Positions 45,680 through 54,421 are shown, numbered from the stretch's first letter. The stretch: 64,000 bases of DNA from DATJGF01 sp035495315 (GCA_035495315.1 DATJGF010000129.1:15706-79705); one strand, 5' to 3'. Made by a program: numbers and translations. Notes: generated by a model not told the origin, from the letters alone.

Positions 45680-45898
45680 TCATTTTCCAACCAGGAACAG
45701 CGCGTAGAACACGATCGCTTCCGCGAAGGCGATGGCCAGAATCGACTGGACCAGGATCTTCGTCGCCGCACCAGGATTGCGTCCCACGGCCTCGGAAGCC
45801 TTCATCCCAATGAAGCCTACACCAAGGGCCGCGCCCAGCGCCGCCAACCCGACATGCATGTTTCCATTGAGCTCTGCCAACATGGGCATTAACGACAT
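45680..45898 (-). CDS. atpE: F1Fo ATP synthase c subunit
   Basis: 72 residues forming a helical hairpin: Gly/Ala-rich helix 1, polar loop with RNP (40-42), and helix 2 with the ion-binding Glu60 (IAFAEAIVFYALF). The position equivalent to the Na+-ligand Gln of sodium c-rings is Val here and the residue after Glu60 is Ala not Ser, so proton coupling is expected (inference). It lies 72 bp after atpB. Confidence 0.96.
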   Translation of the reverse strand: MSLMPMLAELNGNMHVGLAALGAALGVGFIGMKASEAVGRNPGAATKILVQSILAIAFAEAIVFYALFLVGK

Positions 45899-45970
45899 AT
45901 ACGTAGTTTCCTTTCTTTCTGTGGTTCACCGGCTCCCGCGATTGAACACGGTCAAACCGGCGAAATTCGA

Positions 45971-46939
45971 TCAATGATGCCCCTTCCCCGGCTCTTCGTC
46001 GTGCTGACAAATCAGCATCGTGAAAACCGCGGTCAACAGCATGAAGACCAGCGCCTGGACGAACCCGACCAGCAATTCCATAAAGTAAAATGGAATCGGC
46101 AGCAGCCAGCCTAGACCAGGAATGAGTTTGGCCATCGCCTCGAGCATGTTCTCGCCGGCAAAGATATTTCCATACAGACGAAAACTCAGTGAGACGGGAC
46201 GAAACAGGATTGAGAATATCTCCAAACAACCCACTGCAAAAAACACGACAACCATCAGCAGCTTCAACGCACCGCTGGTCTCTCCTTTGGGCGCAAACAG
46301 ATGCAGCAAGAATCCAATCGGGCCGACCTCGCGAAAAGCCCAGACCAGCCAGCAGGCGAAGAATACCAACGCCATCGCCAGCGTCATATTCAGGTCGGCG
46401 TTTACACCGCGGAACAAAGGCTGATCCACCACAAACCCGTGGGGGCTGGAATGTCCGAAGCCGATGGTGCCCACACCCGGGATAAGGCCGACCCAGTTGG
46501 CGAACAAAATGAAAATGAAGATGGATGCAAAGAACCAAAACGTCCGCTGTACCAGGTGGTGCCCGATAATCCCCTCCAAAAAGTCATGTAGACTTTCGAC
46601 CATCCATTCCCAAAAATTTTGTGCCCCTTCCGGAACTGCCTTCATCCGGCGCGTTGCGATCTGAGCGAAAATGATAAGCCCAACCGCGACGATCCACGTC
46701 ACCAGCATCGAGTTTGTGATCGGAAACCCAAACGGCTTCGCAATTTCAACGGCGTGCTGCGGCAACCCGTGTTCCTCCTGCGCCGCTTCCGCTTTTGCCG
46801 CCGCAGGCTCGGCTTCAACGGCTGGTGCGGCGCTTGCCGCCAAAGGGAAGATCGCCAACGAGCTACCTATCAAGAGTAGCACGACTAAAATAACACTCGA
46901 CCAACGCATCGTTTGCTTAATTATTGCTCCGAGAGACAC
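45971..46939 (-). CDS. atpB: F1Fo ATP synthase a subunit
   Basis: 322 residues, longer than the usual 240-270 because of an N-terminal extension with a hydrophobic segment (VILVVLLLIGSSLAIFPLAASAAPA) that looks like a signal peptide, followed by an Ala/Glu-rich linker. The core has the family signature with the essential Arg (SLSFRLYGNIFAGENMLE), FANWVGLIPG and the last helices FYFMELLVGFVQALVFMLLTAVF. It forms the proton half-channels next to the c-ring. First gene of the operon as seen; no atpI homologue was recognised upstream. Confidence 0.95.
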   Translation of the reverse strand: MSLGAIIKQTMRWSSVILVVLLLIGSSLAIFPLAASAAPAVEAEPAAAKAEAAQEEHGLPQHAVEIAKPFGFPITNSMLVTWIVAVGLIIFAQIATRRMKAVPEGAQNFWEWMVESLHDFLEGIIGHHLVQRTFWFFASIFIFILFANWVGLIPGVGTIGFGHSSPHGFVVDQPLFRGVNADLNMTLAMALVFFACWLVWAFREVGPIGFLLHLFAPKGETSGALKLLMVVVFFAVGCLEIFSILFRPVSLSFRLYGNIFAGENMLEAMAKLIPGLGWLLPIPFYFMELLVGFVQALVFMLLTAVFTMLICQHDEEPGKGHH

Positions 46940-46984
46940 TCAGTGCCTTCGGTCGTAATTACCAAGTTTTAGCTTGAAGCCCGC

Positions 46985-47011
46985 AGAAATTGCATCATGC
47001 AAAAAATTTCT
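46985..47011. promoter_or_regulatory. Inverted repeat upstream of the atp operon
   Basis: agaaattgcat (46985-46995) faces atgcaaaaaatttct (46997-47011), giving AGAAATT/AATTTCT and GCAT/ATGC pairs with a few looped bases. It lies about 50-70 bp before the atpB start, where a regulator or promoter would sit. No -10/-35 was called with confidence. Confidence 0.3.
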
Positions 47012-47119
47012 ACAAGGTTTTTTTCAAAGAAAATGCGTTACTGCGCTGGATCCCTTGCGGGTAGCGAGTAATAATATAAGCTGGCCCGGGAGCGGCCTTA
47101 AATGAGTAGGATCTTGCCG

Positions 47120-47347
47120 CTAAGCCGGCTGGTGTCGCCGCAGCAGACCTCGATAAGTCCCGGCAGCTACGAGCCCGAAAACGATGTGCGTGAACAGCAC
47201 CCCGGCCTCAATCCCTTCAAGTTCCGGAAGCAAAAAGTGAACGACAATTCGATTGATTCCGTAAAGGGCCACTCCCAATACTTGCTGCTGCGATAAAATC
47301 CGTGTCCATCGGCGTTTATCGGTGGTTCCTTCTGTTTCGATCCGGTC
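47120..47347 (-). pseudogene. Remnant of a small membrane-protein gene
   Basis: After the symporter's stop (47348) the same frame stays open for 75 codons to a TAG at 47120. About 50 of these look like real protein: GVALYGINRIVVHFLLP, then EAGVLFTHIVFGLVAAGTYRG, i.e. two hydrophobic segments of a YagU/DUF6789-like membrane protein ending in LLRRHQPA. There is no ATG, and the 5' part is occupied by a dispersed repeat (47295-47329), so the gene appears decapitated. TTG or GTG starts about 24-26 codons in would leave only one and a half helices. Confidence 0.45.
47295..47329. repeat. Dispersed intergenic repeat
   Basis: The words atccgtgtccatcggcg and tttatcggtggttcc belong to a repeat type I recall as widespread in environmental Verrucomicrobia, Planctomycetes and relatives. 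Only one copy is seen in this window, so the call rests on memory. It abuts the gene remnant at 47120. Confidence 0.4.
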
Positions 47348-49207
47348 TTACGATACGACTGTCACGTCGCTTGATGTCCTTGGCGCCGCCGGCTCTGTCA
47401 AATACATTTCGCCCGGCCCAAGTTTGTCATACCAGCTGAACTTGAGAATCAGCGACGTAACGACACAAACCCCCACAGAAATACACATCTGACGCCAATG
47501 TTGAATCACCAGGTAAATCGGCGTGGTCACCAGGCTGGTTTGCCAGACTAACCCGATCGCTAGATTGAAAACATCACGGTGGAAATCACGGTTGGGTTCG
47601 AACTTCGGATCATCCGCGCGACATTCCTCGTAAACAGGGCCCCACCAACCCCACGGCCGCACGCTCCGATAAAAGCTTTTCAACACATCCATGTTTTCCG
47701 GCGGCGTGACCAAACAAACGATTACCGAAGCGGCAAAGCTCACCGCCAGGATGAGCAGAAAACCGAACACGGGATGAATTGGCAGATAGATTTTGGCCAC
47801 GGCAGCCGCCGTACCGGCCACCATTCCGGCAAAAAAGCCGTACCCGTTGAATCGCCACCAATGCCATTTCAATACGTTGGGCGCGACGAACGCCGGGACC
47901 AGCGCCGATACAATCCACTCGGTCACCGAGTGGATGTTGCGGGTCATGAATCCGAACGCAATGCCTAACAGAATTACGCCGCTCGAGGTAATCCACGCCG
48001 CCAGCACATATCGCTTCGCGGCCGCATCCGGATTGATGAAACGCTTGTAAATATCATTGACGACATAGGCCGCTCCTGAATTGACGGTCGAAACAAACGT
48101 GCTCATGAACGACGCAATCAATGCGGCGATCAAAACCCCTTTGAACCCAATCGGGACATACGCCTGCAATACGTGGGGCAGGATCTTTTCAAAATTTACC
48201 TTCGTTCCCATCCCCGCCAGCTCCGGGGTGAAAAAGCCGATGCCCAGCACGGTGATGCCGGCAATCAACAGAAACCGCGGCGCCAATGACACCAGCGCCA
48301 TCACCATGTTCTCCAGCGCCGCCTCCCGTGGACTTCGCGTCGATAGAATATGTTGGATCGCATAGTTCGGCGTCGGCCCGGCCATGCTGACCAAAACCCC
48401 TTTTAAAAAGAGCATCCCCGTGAAGAACATAAACAACGAATATCCATCGCCTCCCTGGCTGATCGGGTTGTATATCCGTTTGTTTAACTCCGGCATCAGC
48501 TGCGACCAATCCAGCGTCAGCCGCGTCCCAAAAAACAATTCATCCCATCCCGCCGGGACGTTGCTCATGATCTGCTCCGGTGTCACCAGCATGATCGCGA
48601 TGACCGCAATACCAATCGCCGCAATCACTTTCAGCACAAATTGGATTAGGTCATTCATCACGACGCTGTACATCCCGCCAACGACACAATAGACTCCTGT
48701 AATCAGCAGCATCGCCGTTCCGTAGGCTTCATCCGGCAGATCCCACGGAAAAAATGGCCGTGTGAATTCGCCAATTCCACGAAACGCATAGCCCAGAAAA
48801 CCGATCACGTGCACCAGCGCATAAATCACGACGCTCAGATACGCCAGCCTCGCCCCGCGACTTTCCCCAAAACGCGTCCGCATCCATTCAGCCCCGGTCA
48901 GTACATTTGAACGGCGAACCCACGTCCCCAGATACATCATCCGGAAAATTACACTGAACAACGGCCAGACCCAAAGTAGCCAGGTCGCTTTTACGCCGTA
49001 GATATACAGCATCATCACGAACCACATCGTCCCCGTGATGTCCACCCCGCTCGATCCATGCGCTACCCCAATGATCCACCACGGCAAACTCTTGCCCGCC
49101 AAAAAATACGATTCCGCGTTGCGCGACGCCTTTTTGGCTACCCACCATCCGACCAGTGCCATCAGCACCAGGTAAAGTAAAATGATGGTTAGATCCAGTG
49201 GGTGCAT
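47348..49207 (-). CDS. Sodium:solute symporter (SSS family)
   Basis: A 619-residue membrane protein of the SSS/SGLT family with about 14 helices. Landmarks are AGKSLPWWIIGVAHGSSGVDITGTMWFVMML near the N-terminus, GAEWMRTRFG, GGMYSVVMNDLIQF (Na+ site region) and IASFMSTFVSTVNSGAAYVVNDIYKRFI. A C-terminal soluble loop (RSVRPWGWWGPVYEECRADDPKFEPNRDFHRDVFN) is typical of the large SSS copies near glycoside hydrolase genes in this group. It is 78 bp downstream of the GH130 gene on the same strand, so it probably imports the sugar or oligosaccharide that GH130 uses. Confidence 0.9.
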   Translation of the reverse strand: MHPLDLTIILLYLVLMALVGWWVAKKASRNAESYFLAGKSLPWWIIGVAHGSSGVDITGTMWFVMMLYIYGVKATWLLWVWPLFSVIFRMMYLGTWVRRSNVLTGAEWMRTRFGESRGARLAYLSVVIYALVHVIGFLGYAFRGIGEFTRPFFPWDLPDEAYGTAMLLITGVYCVVGGMYSVVMNDLIQFVLKVIAAIGIAVIAIMLVTPEQIMSNVPAGWDELFFGTRLTLDWSQLMPELNKRIYNPISQGGDGYSLFMFFTGMLFLKGVLVSMAGPTPNYAIQHILSTRSPREAALENMVMALVSLAPRFLLIAGITVLGIGFFTPELAGMGTKVNFEKILPHVLQAYVPIGFKGVLIAALIASFMSTFVSTVNSGAAYVVNDIYKRFINPDAAAKRYVLAAWITSSGVILLGIAFGFMTRNIHSVTEWIVSALVPAFVAPNVLKWHWWRFNGYGFFAGMVAGTAAAVAKIYLPIHPVFGFLLILAVSFAASVIVCLVTPPENMDVLKSFYRSVRPWGWWGPVYEECRADDPKFEPNRDFHRDVFNLAIGLVWQTSLVTTPIYLVIQHWRQMCISVGVCVVTSLILKFSWYDKLGPGEMYLTEPAAPRTSSDVTVVS

Positions 49208-49285
49208 TCGTGGTTCGAGCGCTCAGGCTTGGATAATTTTCTCAATCATTTTGTCGATTTTGGTCAGCGCTTTTCCCGTGTCGCC

Positions 49286-50311
49286 TTAAGGAGGGCAACT
49301 TCGCAAATGCTCAAGCAACTTGCTAAACTCGCACGTCGCCATGGCGCAATATTTGTCCCCTCCACCGTAATAAACAAACAAAGTATCCTGAATCACTACG
49401 GTGCCGCACGGGAAACAAACCCCGCGATAAAAGCCCTCAATCTCGTACTCGGTCTCCGGCTGCATTAACCAGTCTGGCGTGCGATGCAGCACTCGGCTCG
49501 GATCGTTCAAGTCCAGCAACAGCGCCCCCAGCCGGTAAAACTTGTCCGGCCCGACCGCATGATAGAGAGTAAACCACCCGTGCGGCGTCTTAATTGGAGG
49601 TGTGTTCACTCCAAGCTTGCTGGTTTCCCAGGCGAATCGGTTTTTGATTAGCAGTTTGCTGGGGGCTGCCGGAAACCCCAGCAAATCATCCGCGAATTTG
49701 ATCCAGGCACACGCCTGGTCCGTCCCGTATCCGGGCCCCACCCATTCGAGCGGACGATGCAACAGCACGAACTTGCCGTTGACCTTTTCCGGAAACAAAA
49801 TGGCGTCACGATCGTCGAGCAATGGGTCGGTTAGCCAGCCCGCGCGGATCCATTGCTTGAAATCCCTGGTCATCGCCATGCCAGTCAGGGTCGCATTTTT
49901 TCTCAAGTACCGCGGGAATTCCGGCGGACAGTCCGGTGTCACATAGCGCCGCCGCACCTCTGGAATCCAAAACTGGCCGAAGGGAAAATGCCGGCACGCA
50001 TACGTCACGTAGAACCAATCGCCCATCTTGATGAGGCGCGGATCCTGGATTGTTGCCCCGTCAAACCCCTCCACACTCGGCCCCAAAACCGGTTGATCCG
50101 ACACCCTCTCAAACCGGTAACCGTCGCGGCTCTTCGCCAGGCCGAACCAGCATTTGTACTCCGGCTGCGATTCCGCCGTCCGATACAGCAGCAGCACTTC
50201 GTTTTTCTGTTCGTCATACCACGCCGCCGGATTAAATACTGCCAGGTCTTCCCAGGGATGATCCGGATGCGGTGATAGGATGGGGTTGCCTGGGTATCGC
50301 TTGAGTTTCAT
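49286..50311 (-). CDS. Glycoside hydrolase/phosphorylase family 130
   Basis: A 341-residue five-bladed propeller enzyme. MKLKRYPGNPILSPHPDHPWED and VFNPAAWYD are the family N-terminus; the catalytic Asp is Asp90 in GATIQDPRL; DDRDAILFPEKVNGKFVLLHRP, TPHGWFTLYHAV and FPCGTVVIQDTLFVYYGGGD follow. GH130 enzymes phosphorolyse or hydrolyse beta-mannosidic bonds (manno-oligosaccharides, Man-GlcNAc); phosphorylase and hydrolase types cannot be told apart safely by eye. No signal peptide, so it is cytoplasmic. It is upstream of the SSS symporter, likely one transcription unit. Confidence 0.9.
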   Translation of the reverse strand: MKLKRYPGNPILSPHPDHPWEDLAVFNPAAWYDEQKNEVLLLYRTAESQPEYKCWFGLAKSRDGYRFERVSDQPVLGPSVEGFDGATIQDPRLIKMGDWFYVTYACRHFPFGQFWIPEVRRRYVTPDCPPEFPRYLRKNATLTGMAMTRDFKQWIRAGWLTDPLLDDRDAILFPEKVNGKFVLLHRPLEWVGPGYGTDQACAWIKFADDLLGFPAAPSKLLIKNRFAWETSKLGVNTPPIKTPHGWFTLYHAVGPDKFYRLGALLLDLNDPSRVLHRTPDWLMQPETEYEIEGFYRGVCFPCGTVVIQDTLFVYYGGGDKYCAMATCEFSKLLEHLRSCPP

Positions 50312-50733
50312 CAGCAGCTGCAGTTCCGAGTTCCGAGTTCTATCGTTCCAACAATTCTGCCCGCCTCACCGCCCTTGGCGACTAAAAAATAGTACTGTAG
50401 CGCAGGCTGTAGGCGACGACATGGGGAGAGCTCAAATGTAAAGCGTGAAACGTAAAACGTAACGCGCCGCCATATCCGACGATGAGTTACGCTTTACGTT
50501 TCACGTTCTAGCAACCGAACCATGACGATCCCTGCGCGCATCGGTACAAAAAGCCTCGATTTGATTCCCTACGAGCCTGCTCATTTGCGGACCCTCTATC
50601 GCGGTGCCGATGAATATCAGCGTTCTTCCGCTGGGAGAAGCAGGCGCCCGGTTAATCTGTGGCTCCCTCTTCGGTTGCGGGTTGCCCACTGCTGGCCTAT
50701 CCTTGTTCCATAACGCCGCCGGGTATTGCATAC
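50312..50733. other. Gene-free stretch holding an inverted repeat
   Basis: No credible gene. It separates the leftward GH130 gene from a rightward one, so promoters are expected. The one structure seen is the inverted repeat at 50440-50512, listed on its own. Confidence 0.4.
50440..50512. repeat. Inverted repeat with cgtgaaacgtaaa words
   Basis: The left arm aaagcgtgaaacgtaaaacg (50440 onward, 24 bp in all) and the right arm ending at about 50510 match at 21 of 24 positions as inverted copies, with a loop of about 25 bp. The core cgtgaaacgtaaa also occurs in the element at 19891-19994, so this is a small repeat family. Confidence 0.6.
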
Positions 50734-51528
50734 ATGAAATCGAACGCGGCCCTCCGTCTGCTGCTCGCAGTTTTCCTGCTGCTGGCATTTAGTTTTCTTG
50801 TTGTGCGGGACTGCCGTACAACCGTCCAGTCGCTCGATTGGTTGGCCCTTTCCGAACCCCGCTTTTGTGCTGACATCGATGCAGGCCCCAACTCCCACCC
50901 CATAATTTCCCTGCTCCTGTCCAATTCCGGTCCCGCTAGCCTCACCTTTTCTCTCGGATGGACCGAATGCCGCGCCGCCTCCGACCTCTCGCTGGTCAAA
51001 CTCCACCCATGGCCCAGCGCGCGCTCCCGGCGGCCCGGTGTCCTGGCTCCGGGCGCCGCCACCAACCTCGATTTCCAAATTGCAGACCCCAATCCCGGCG
51101 ACGAAGCGCTGTTGTTCTGCTGCCAGGTTGAATGGGCCGAGAAGGAATCGGCGCTCTTCCGCTTCAGCCGCGACATCGATCAACCCATGTACACGATCAC
51201 CAGCTTGCTAGGCACCGAATGGAAACCGCCCTGGCGCAATAAGCGCTTTGTCACCGGCGAAGTCTTTGCCTCCAATATTGAAGTTGCTCGCTACTTCGAG
51301 CGCGCCTACGGCTTTACACGCCAGAACTGGATCCAGGAACAACGTCTGGTCCAACAGCGTGTGGAGGAACTCTCGCGTCAGCGCGCTGCTCAAACGCCCA
51401 TCCGCACGCGGCCCCGTTATCCTCGTCCCGCGCGCCGCGCCCTCAGTTCCTCCGAACAAAGCCTCGAATTAGCCCGCGCCGCCTTCAACGAGTTCTGCCG
51501 CACCTGCACTAATCAGCCAGCATTGTAA
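50734..51528 (+). CDS. Membrane-anchored protein of unknown function
   Basis: A 264-residue protein with an N-terminal membrane anchor (LRLLLAVFLLLAFSFLVV, residues 8-25) and an extracytoplasmic part. Residues 50-140 have the alternating pattern of an Ig-like sandwich (HPIISLLLSNSGPASLTFSLGW ... GVLAPGAATNLDFQI). The last 70 residues are Arg/Gln-rich and probably helical. I do not recognise a family. The ATG at 50734 is preferred because the anchor follows directly; the frame is open from 50659. Confidence 0.55.
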   Translation: MKSNAALRLLLAVFLLLAFSFLVVRDCRTTVQSLDWLALSEPRFCADIDAGPNSHPIISLLLSNSGPASLTFSLGWTECRAASDLSLVKLHPWPSARSRRPGVLAPGAATNLDFQIADPNPGDEALLFCCQVEWAEKESALFRFSRDIDQPMYTITSLLGTEWKPPWRNKRFVTGEVFASNIEVARYFERAYGFTRQNWIQEQRLVQQRVEELSRQRAAQTPIRTRPRYPRPARRALSSSEQSLELARAAFNEFCRTCTNQPAL

Positions 51529-51647
51529 GTCTGAAAAGCTCTCCTCATGTTTCCACGGCACCCCCGGCGGCCACCAGTGAGTAAGCCCAAAAAGCTTGCG
51601 AATGTGGGGTATACACCCTATTCGGCCTCACCTTGCAGGAAGCTACT

Positions 51648-52175
51648 GTGACAAACCGCTCATTGAGCCGGTATTTGCGAGCCATGCTGTTTCAAGCGCC
51701 GGAAACCCCGAATACGCCTCCGCAAACGCAGGAAACCCTCCCGCTTGCGGTCAATTTAACAGCTAAACCACCTCAAACCATCTTGCTCGTCGACGACGAC
51801 ACCGATTTCCCCCTCCTTGTCACCCGGGCTATAAAACTTCTCAAACCCCGGCCCCTCCTGCACTATGTCCCCAGCGCATTTCAGGCTCAGGATTACCTGG
51901 TGGGACGTCACGTCTTCGGCGATCGTTCGGCTTACCCCCTCCCCGATCTCATCTTGCTCGACCTAAAAATGCCCATCCTCAATGGATTCCAATTCCTGGA
52001 GTGGGTTCGCGCCAAACCCGAATTCAAAAAGCTCTCGATTTTTGTCCTTACCGACTCAATAAATCCCCGTGACCTCACACGTGCCTACCAACTGGGAGCT
52101 AACTCGTTTCTCGTCAAGCCCAGCGACGTCGACGAATTGATCGGCCCACTCAAAACCCTGCTTGGCCTCCCTTGA
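51648..52175 (+). CDS. Stand-alone receiver-domain protein (Rcp1/CheY-like) with N-terminal tail
   Basis: A 175-residue protein: a Pro/Thr-rich N-terminal tail of about 42 residues and one receiver domain. The acidic pocket is VDDDTD (48-53), the phosphoacceptor Asp105 (LILLDLKMPILNG), with a Thr switch (VLTDS) and KPSD lysine. No output domain. The GTG at 51648 is chosen because AGGAAG (51637-51642) sits 5 bp before it; TTG at 51633 or ATG at 51684 are possible. First of four receiver genes within 3.2 kb, with no kinase nearby. Confidence 0.85.
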   Translation: MTNRSLSRYLRAMLFQAPETPNTPPQTQETLPLAVNLTAKPPQTILLVDDDTDFPLLVTRAIKLLKPRPLLHYVPSAFQAQDYLVGRHVFGDRSAYPLPDLILLDLKMPILNGFQFLEWVRAKPEFKKLSIFVLTDSINPRDLTRAYQLGANSFLVKPSDVDELIGPLKTLLGLP

Positions 52176-52281
52176 GCTCTCGCGAATTCATCTCCCATTA
52201 CTCAATTTCCCGTCACTCCATTCCCCATTACTCCACTCCCCATTTGCCAGTTTCTAACACTTGTGCAAAAGTAGCGGCCAC

Positions 52282-52455
52282 ATGTCAGCTGTAACCACGC
52301 GAAAAGACCTTGTAGTGCTTGAGCGCAAGCTCAAATCTGCGAAGCGCTTTCAAGAACAATTTGACAAACACGTGCAGCGTCTCGAGCGGCTCCTCGCGGT
52401 CTCAAAAAGAATGTCACCGGGATCGCCCTCGCGAACAATCCATCGCTCCTGGTAG
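52282..52455 (+). CDS. Possible small basic protein
   Basis: 57 codons from ATG 52282. The first 40 residues are strongly charged and helical (TRKDLVVLERKLKSAKRFQEQFDKHVQRLERLL), perhaps a short coiled coil; the tail is unremarkable. It lies between two receiver genes on the same strand. No family likeness; it could be spurious. Confidence 0.3.
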   Translation: MSAVTTRKDLVVLERKLKSAKRFQEQFDKHVQRLERLLAVSKRMSPGSPSRTIHRSW

Positions 52456-52703
52456 GCGCGCACCTCCCGTAGCAGCGCAGTCCTTACCTGCGAGTTCAGT
52501 GGCCTTGCCAGCCCGATGAATCAGGCTGCCTGCGCGGCTTCCGGTTTGATGGGGTCAGCACCCCATTTCCATTCGCTCCTCCGTTTTGCTACAAGTTTTG
52601 GCACGCACCCCCAAGCCTCGAGTTTATTTCACTCGTTCGGCTTGGGGGCGCTTGTTTTCTCGGATCGACGTTAGTCTGCCCAACACCGAATAACGAGAGA
52701 CTC

Positions 52704-53150
52704 ATGCGTGAACTAAAACGCGGCACAGTTCTATTGGTTGAAGACAATCCTGACGATGTTTTTTTCATCAAATGGGCCTTCAAGAAATCCAACCTCGATC
52801 ATACCCTCACGATCCTTTCAGAGGGACGCGACGCCATCGATTATCTGGAAGGCAGGCCCCCTTATGCCGATCGCGACAAGTACCCACTGCCCGCCGTTAT
52901 GATCCTCGACTTGCGCCTCTCTGGCATGCACGGATTGGAAGTCCTGAAGTGGGTCCGCAGCCATCCTACCTTCAAACGCCTTCCCATTACCATCCTGTCG
53001 GGCTCTGACCTCCGCGAAGACCTCAACACCGCCTACGACCTCGGCGCCAATTCCTTCGTCCTCAAACCCCCTACTCTCGGCGAGCTAAAAACCGCTTTGA
53101 ACCAGCTGACCACGTTTTGGTTGCACGCTGCTCAGTTGCCCGAGATCTAG
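52704..53150 (+). CDS. Stand-alone receiver-domain protein (Rcp1-like)
   Basis: 148 residues, one receiver domain: LVEDNPDDVFFIKWAFKKSNLDH at the N-terminus (acidic pocket 13-17), the insertion YLEGRPPYADRDKYPLPA typical of Rcp1-type proteins, phosphoacceptor Asp69 (VMILDLRLSGMHG), the ILSGS switch and LKPPT lysine. No output domain. Its stop ends exactly where the convergent receiver gene at 53151 ends, leaving no space between them. Confidence 0.9.
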   Translation: MRELKRGTVLLVEDNPDDVFFIKWAFKKSNLDHTLTILSEGRDAIDYLEGRPPYADRDKYPLPAVMILDLRLSGMHGLEVLKWVRSHPTFKRLPITILSGSDLREDLNTAYDLGANSFVLKPPTLGELKTALNQLTTFWLHAAQLPEI

Positions 53151-53597
53151 TCACCCGCATCTCTCCGGCAACTCCGGCCGCTGGCACAGTTCCCAAAAGT
53201 CACAAGTCGTTTTGATCATATCCACCAGCACATTTAGGCTCGTCGGCTTCACGATATACGCGTTGGCTCCAAGTTCGTAAGCCTTCTTGACATCATTCAC
53301 CAGGCCCGAACTTGAGAGAATTATCGTGGGTATCACCGAACAACTCGCGTGTTCCTTCACCCATTGCAGAAACTGAAATCCATCCATCCGCGGCATCTTC
53401 AGGTCGCACAAAACCATGTTCGGCACTGGAAACCTGCCGCGATCGGCAAACTGCCCCTCCCCTTGCAGATACTGAATTGCCTCCAACCCATCGTTCACCG
53501 CCACAAAAACTTCCCCCACCCCGCTTTTCTCCAGCGCATACCGGACGAACGCCTGGTCTTCAATACTGTCGTCCACCATCAATATCCGCAACGCCAT
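53151..53597 (-). CDS. Stand-alone receiver-domain protein (Rcp1-like)
   Basis: 148 residues, one receiver domain: ILMVDDSIEDQAFVRYALEKSG, the Rcp1-type insertion YLQGEGQFADRGRFPVPN, phosphoacceptor Asp65 (MVLCDLKMPRMDG), the ILSSS switch and VKPTSLNVL. Same length and layout as its convergent neighbour at 52704 but clearly diverged, so an old duplicate. No output domain or kinase partner. Confidence 0.9.
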   Translation of the reverse strand: MALRILMVDDSIEDQAFVRYALEKSGVGEVFVAVNDGLEAIQYLQGEGQFADRGRFPVPNMVLCDLKMPRMDGFQFLQWVKEHASCSVIPTIILSSSGLVNDVKKAYELGANAYIVKPTSLNVLVDMIKTTCDFWELCQRPELPERCG

Positions 53598-53721
53598 GCA
53601 AGATCATTCCACGTCCTTTCAACCCTCGCAAGCTGCCACAAAACCCAGCAAATCTACAATCTGTCGATTAAACCGCAGCCGTTCAAACGTATCGCCGACA
53701 TTCTTGTCGACACAACTCGAA

Positions 53722-53799
53722 CAACTCAACGCCCAACCGGGGGGTGTACGCCCTTGCCTTAGGGATGTTTGGAACCCTCACCAGTTGGGCGCTGGGTTG
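53722..53799. repeat. Interspersed inverted repeat with GCCCAAC/GTTGGGC ends
   Basis: caactcaacgcccaaccgg (53722-53740) and ccagttgggcgctgggttg (53781-53799) are inverted copies at 16 of 19 positions, with a loop of about 40 bp holding smaller G/C hairpins. The arms contain GCCCAAC and GTTGGGC, the 7-mers also used by attC sites, but the rest does not show the attC stem seen at 58820-62727. The minus-strand reading supplies the last 13 residues of the ORF at 53759. Confidence 0.65.
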
Positions 53800-54040
53800 T
53801 GGAGTCGCGCCAATCCTCTTTCTTTCTGAAGTGAGCAGCGCGGGCATCCGGATCGCGGTCCAACTTAAATTCCATCGTGGATGACTGCGCCAGCAGTTCG
53901 CATGACTCGCCGTGCAGCGAGTATTCGAAATTAATCAAGTCCACCTCGATCCCATTATAAAGATGCGAATGCACCGCCTCTTTCCAATCCGGATGGGCGC
54001 AATCCACCACCGGGCGTTTCGACCCTGACCTAATTCTCAT
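53759..54040 (-). CDS. Possible small protein whose C-terminus is repeat-encoded
   Basis: 93 codons from an ATG. The middle looks protein-like (HPDWKEAVHSHLYNGIEVDLINFEYSLHGESCELLAQSS then MEFKLDRDPDARAAHFRKKEDWRDS). The last 13 residues (TTQRPTGEGSKHP) are the translation of the inverted repeat at 53722-53799, so the natural stop may have been lost when the repeat arrived. Unknown function. Confidence 0.4.
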   Translation of the reverse strand: MRIRSGSKRPVVDCAHPDWKEAVHSHLYNGIEVDLINFEYSLHGESCELLAQSSTMEFKLDRDPDARAAHFRKKEDWRDSTTQRPTGEGSKHP

Positions 54041-54421
54041 ACAAGCCTAATCGTCCTTGGGGTTGGTCTGCGCCTGGAACACCTCCGCGTTGAGCGGGTG
54101 CTGCTCCATTAGCCACCAGTAAGCTACCGACGCACTCAGAAACTCTCTCGCTGTTTCGCGAAACAGCCTCTAAGTGCCCATCCGCTGCAAGCACAGTCCA
54201 CTGCCTTCTTGCAGCAATACTATTCGCATTCGTCAGGTCCGGCTAACTGATTACCTTTTCGCCTCCATTCAACGCAACACGCTAGAATACGGACAACCCC
54301 GTCAGGAAAAATACGGACAACATCAGCAGTCGAAGCCTGTCAATCCCCCCTACTCAATCGACAGCAAAATCGGAAAGCCGAGCTCGGCCTTGAAAGAAGT
54401 TGTTCGGGCAACAACACGCCC
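54041..54421. other. Gene-free stretch, nothing distinct seen
   Basis: 381 bp between two leftward genes. Short open frames only, none protein-like. No palindrome or promoter was picked out. Confidence 0.3.

Noticed and set aside
45680..45898. Sodium-specific c-ring
   Set aside because: The Gln and Ser ligands of Na+ c-subunits are Val and Ala here; only Glu and Tyr are kept, so proton use is more likely.
45666..46538. 290-codon open frame on the minus strand across atpB and atpE
   Set aside because: It overlaps two certain genes on the same strand in another frame and has no recognisable motif.
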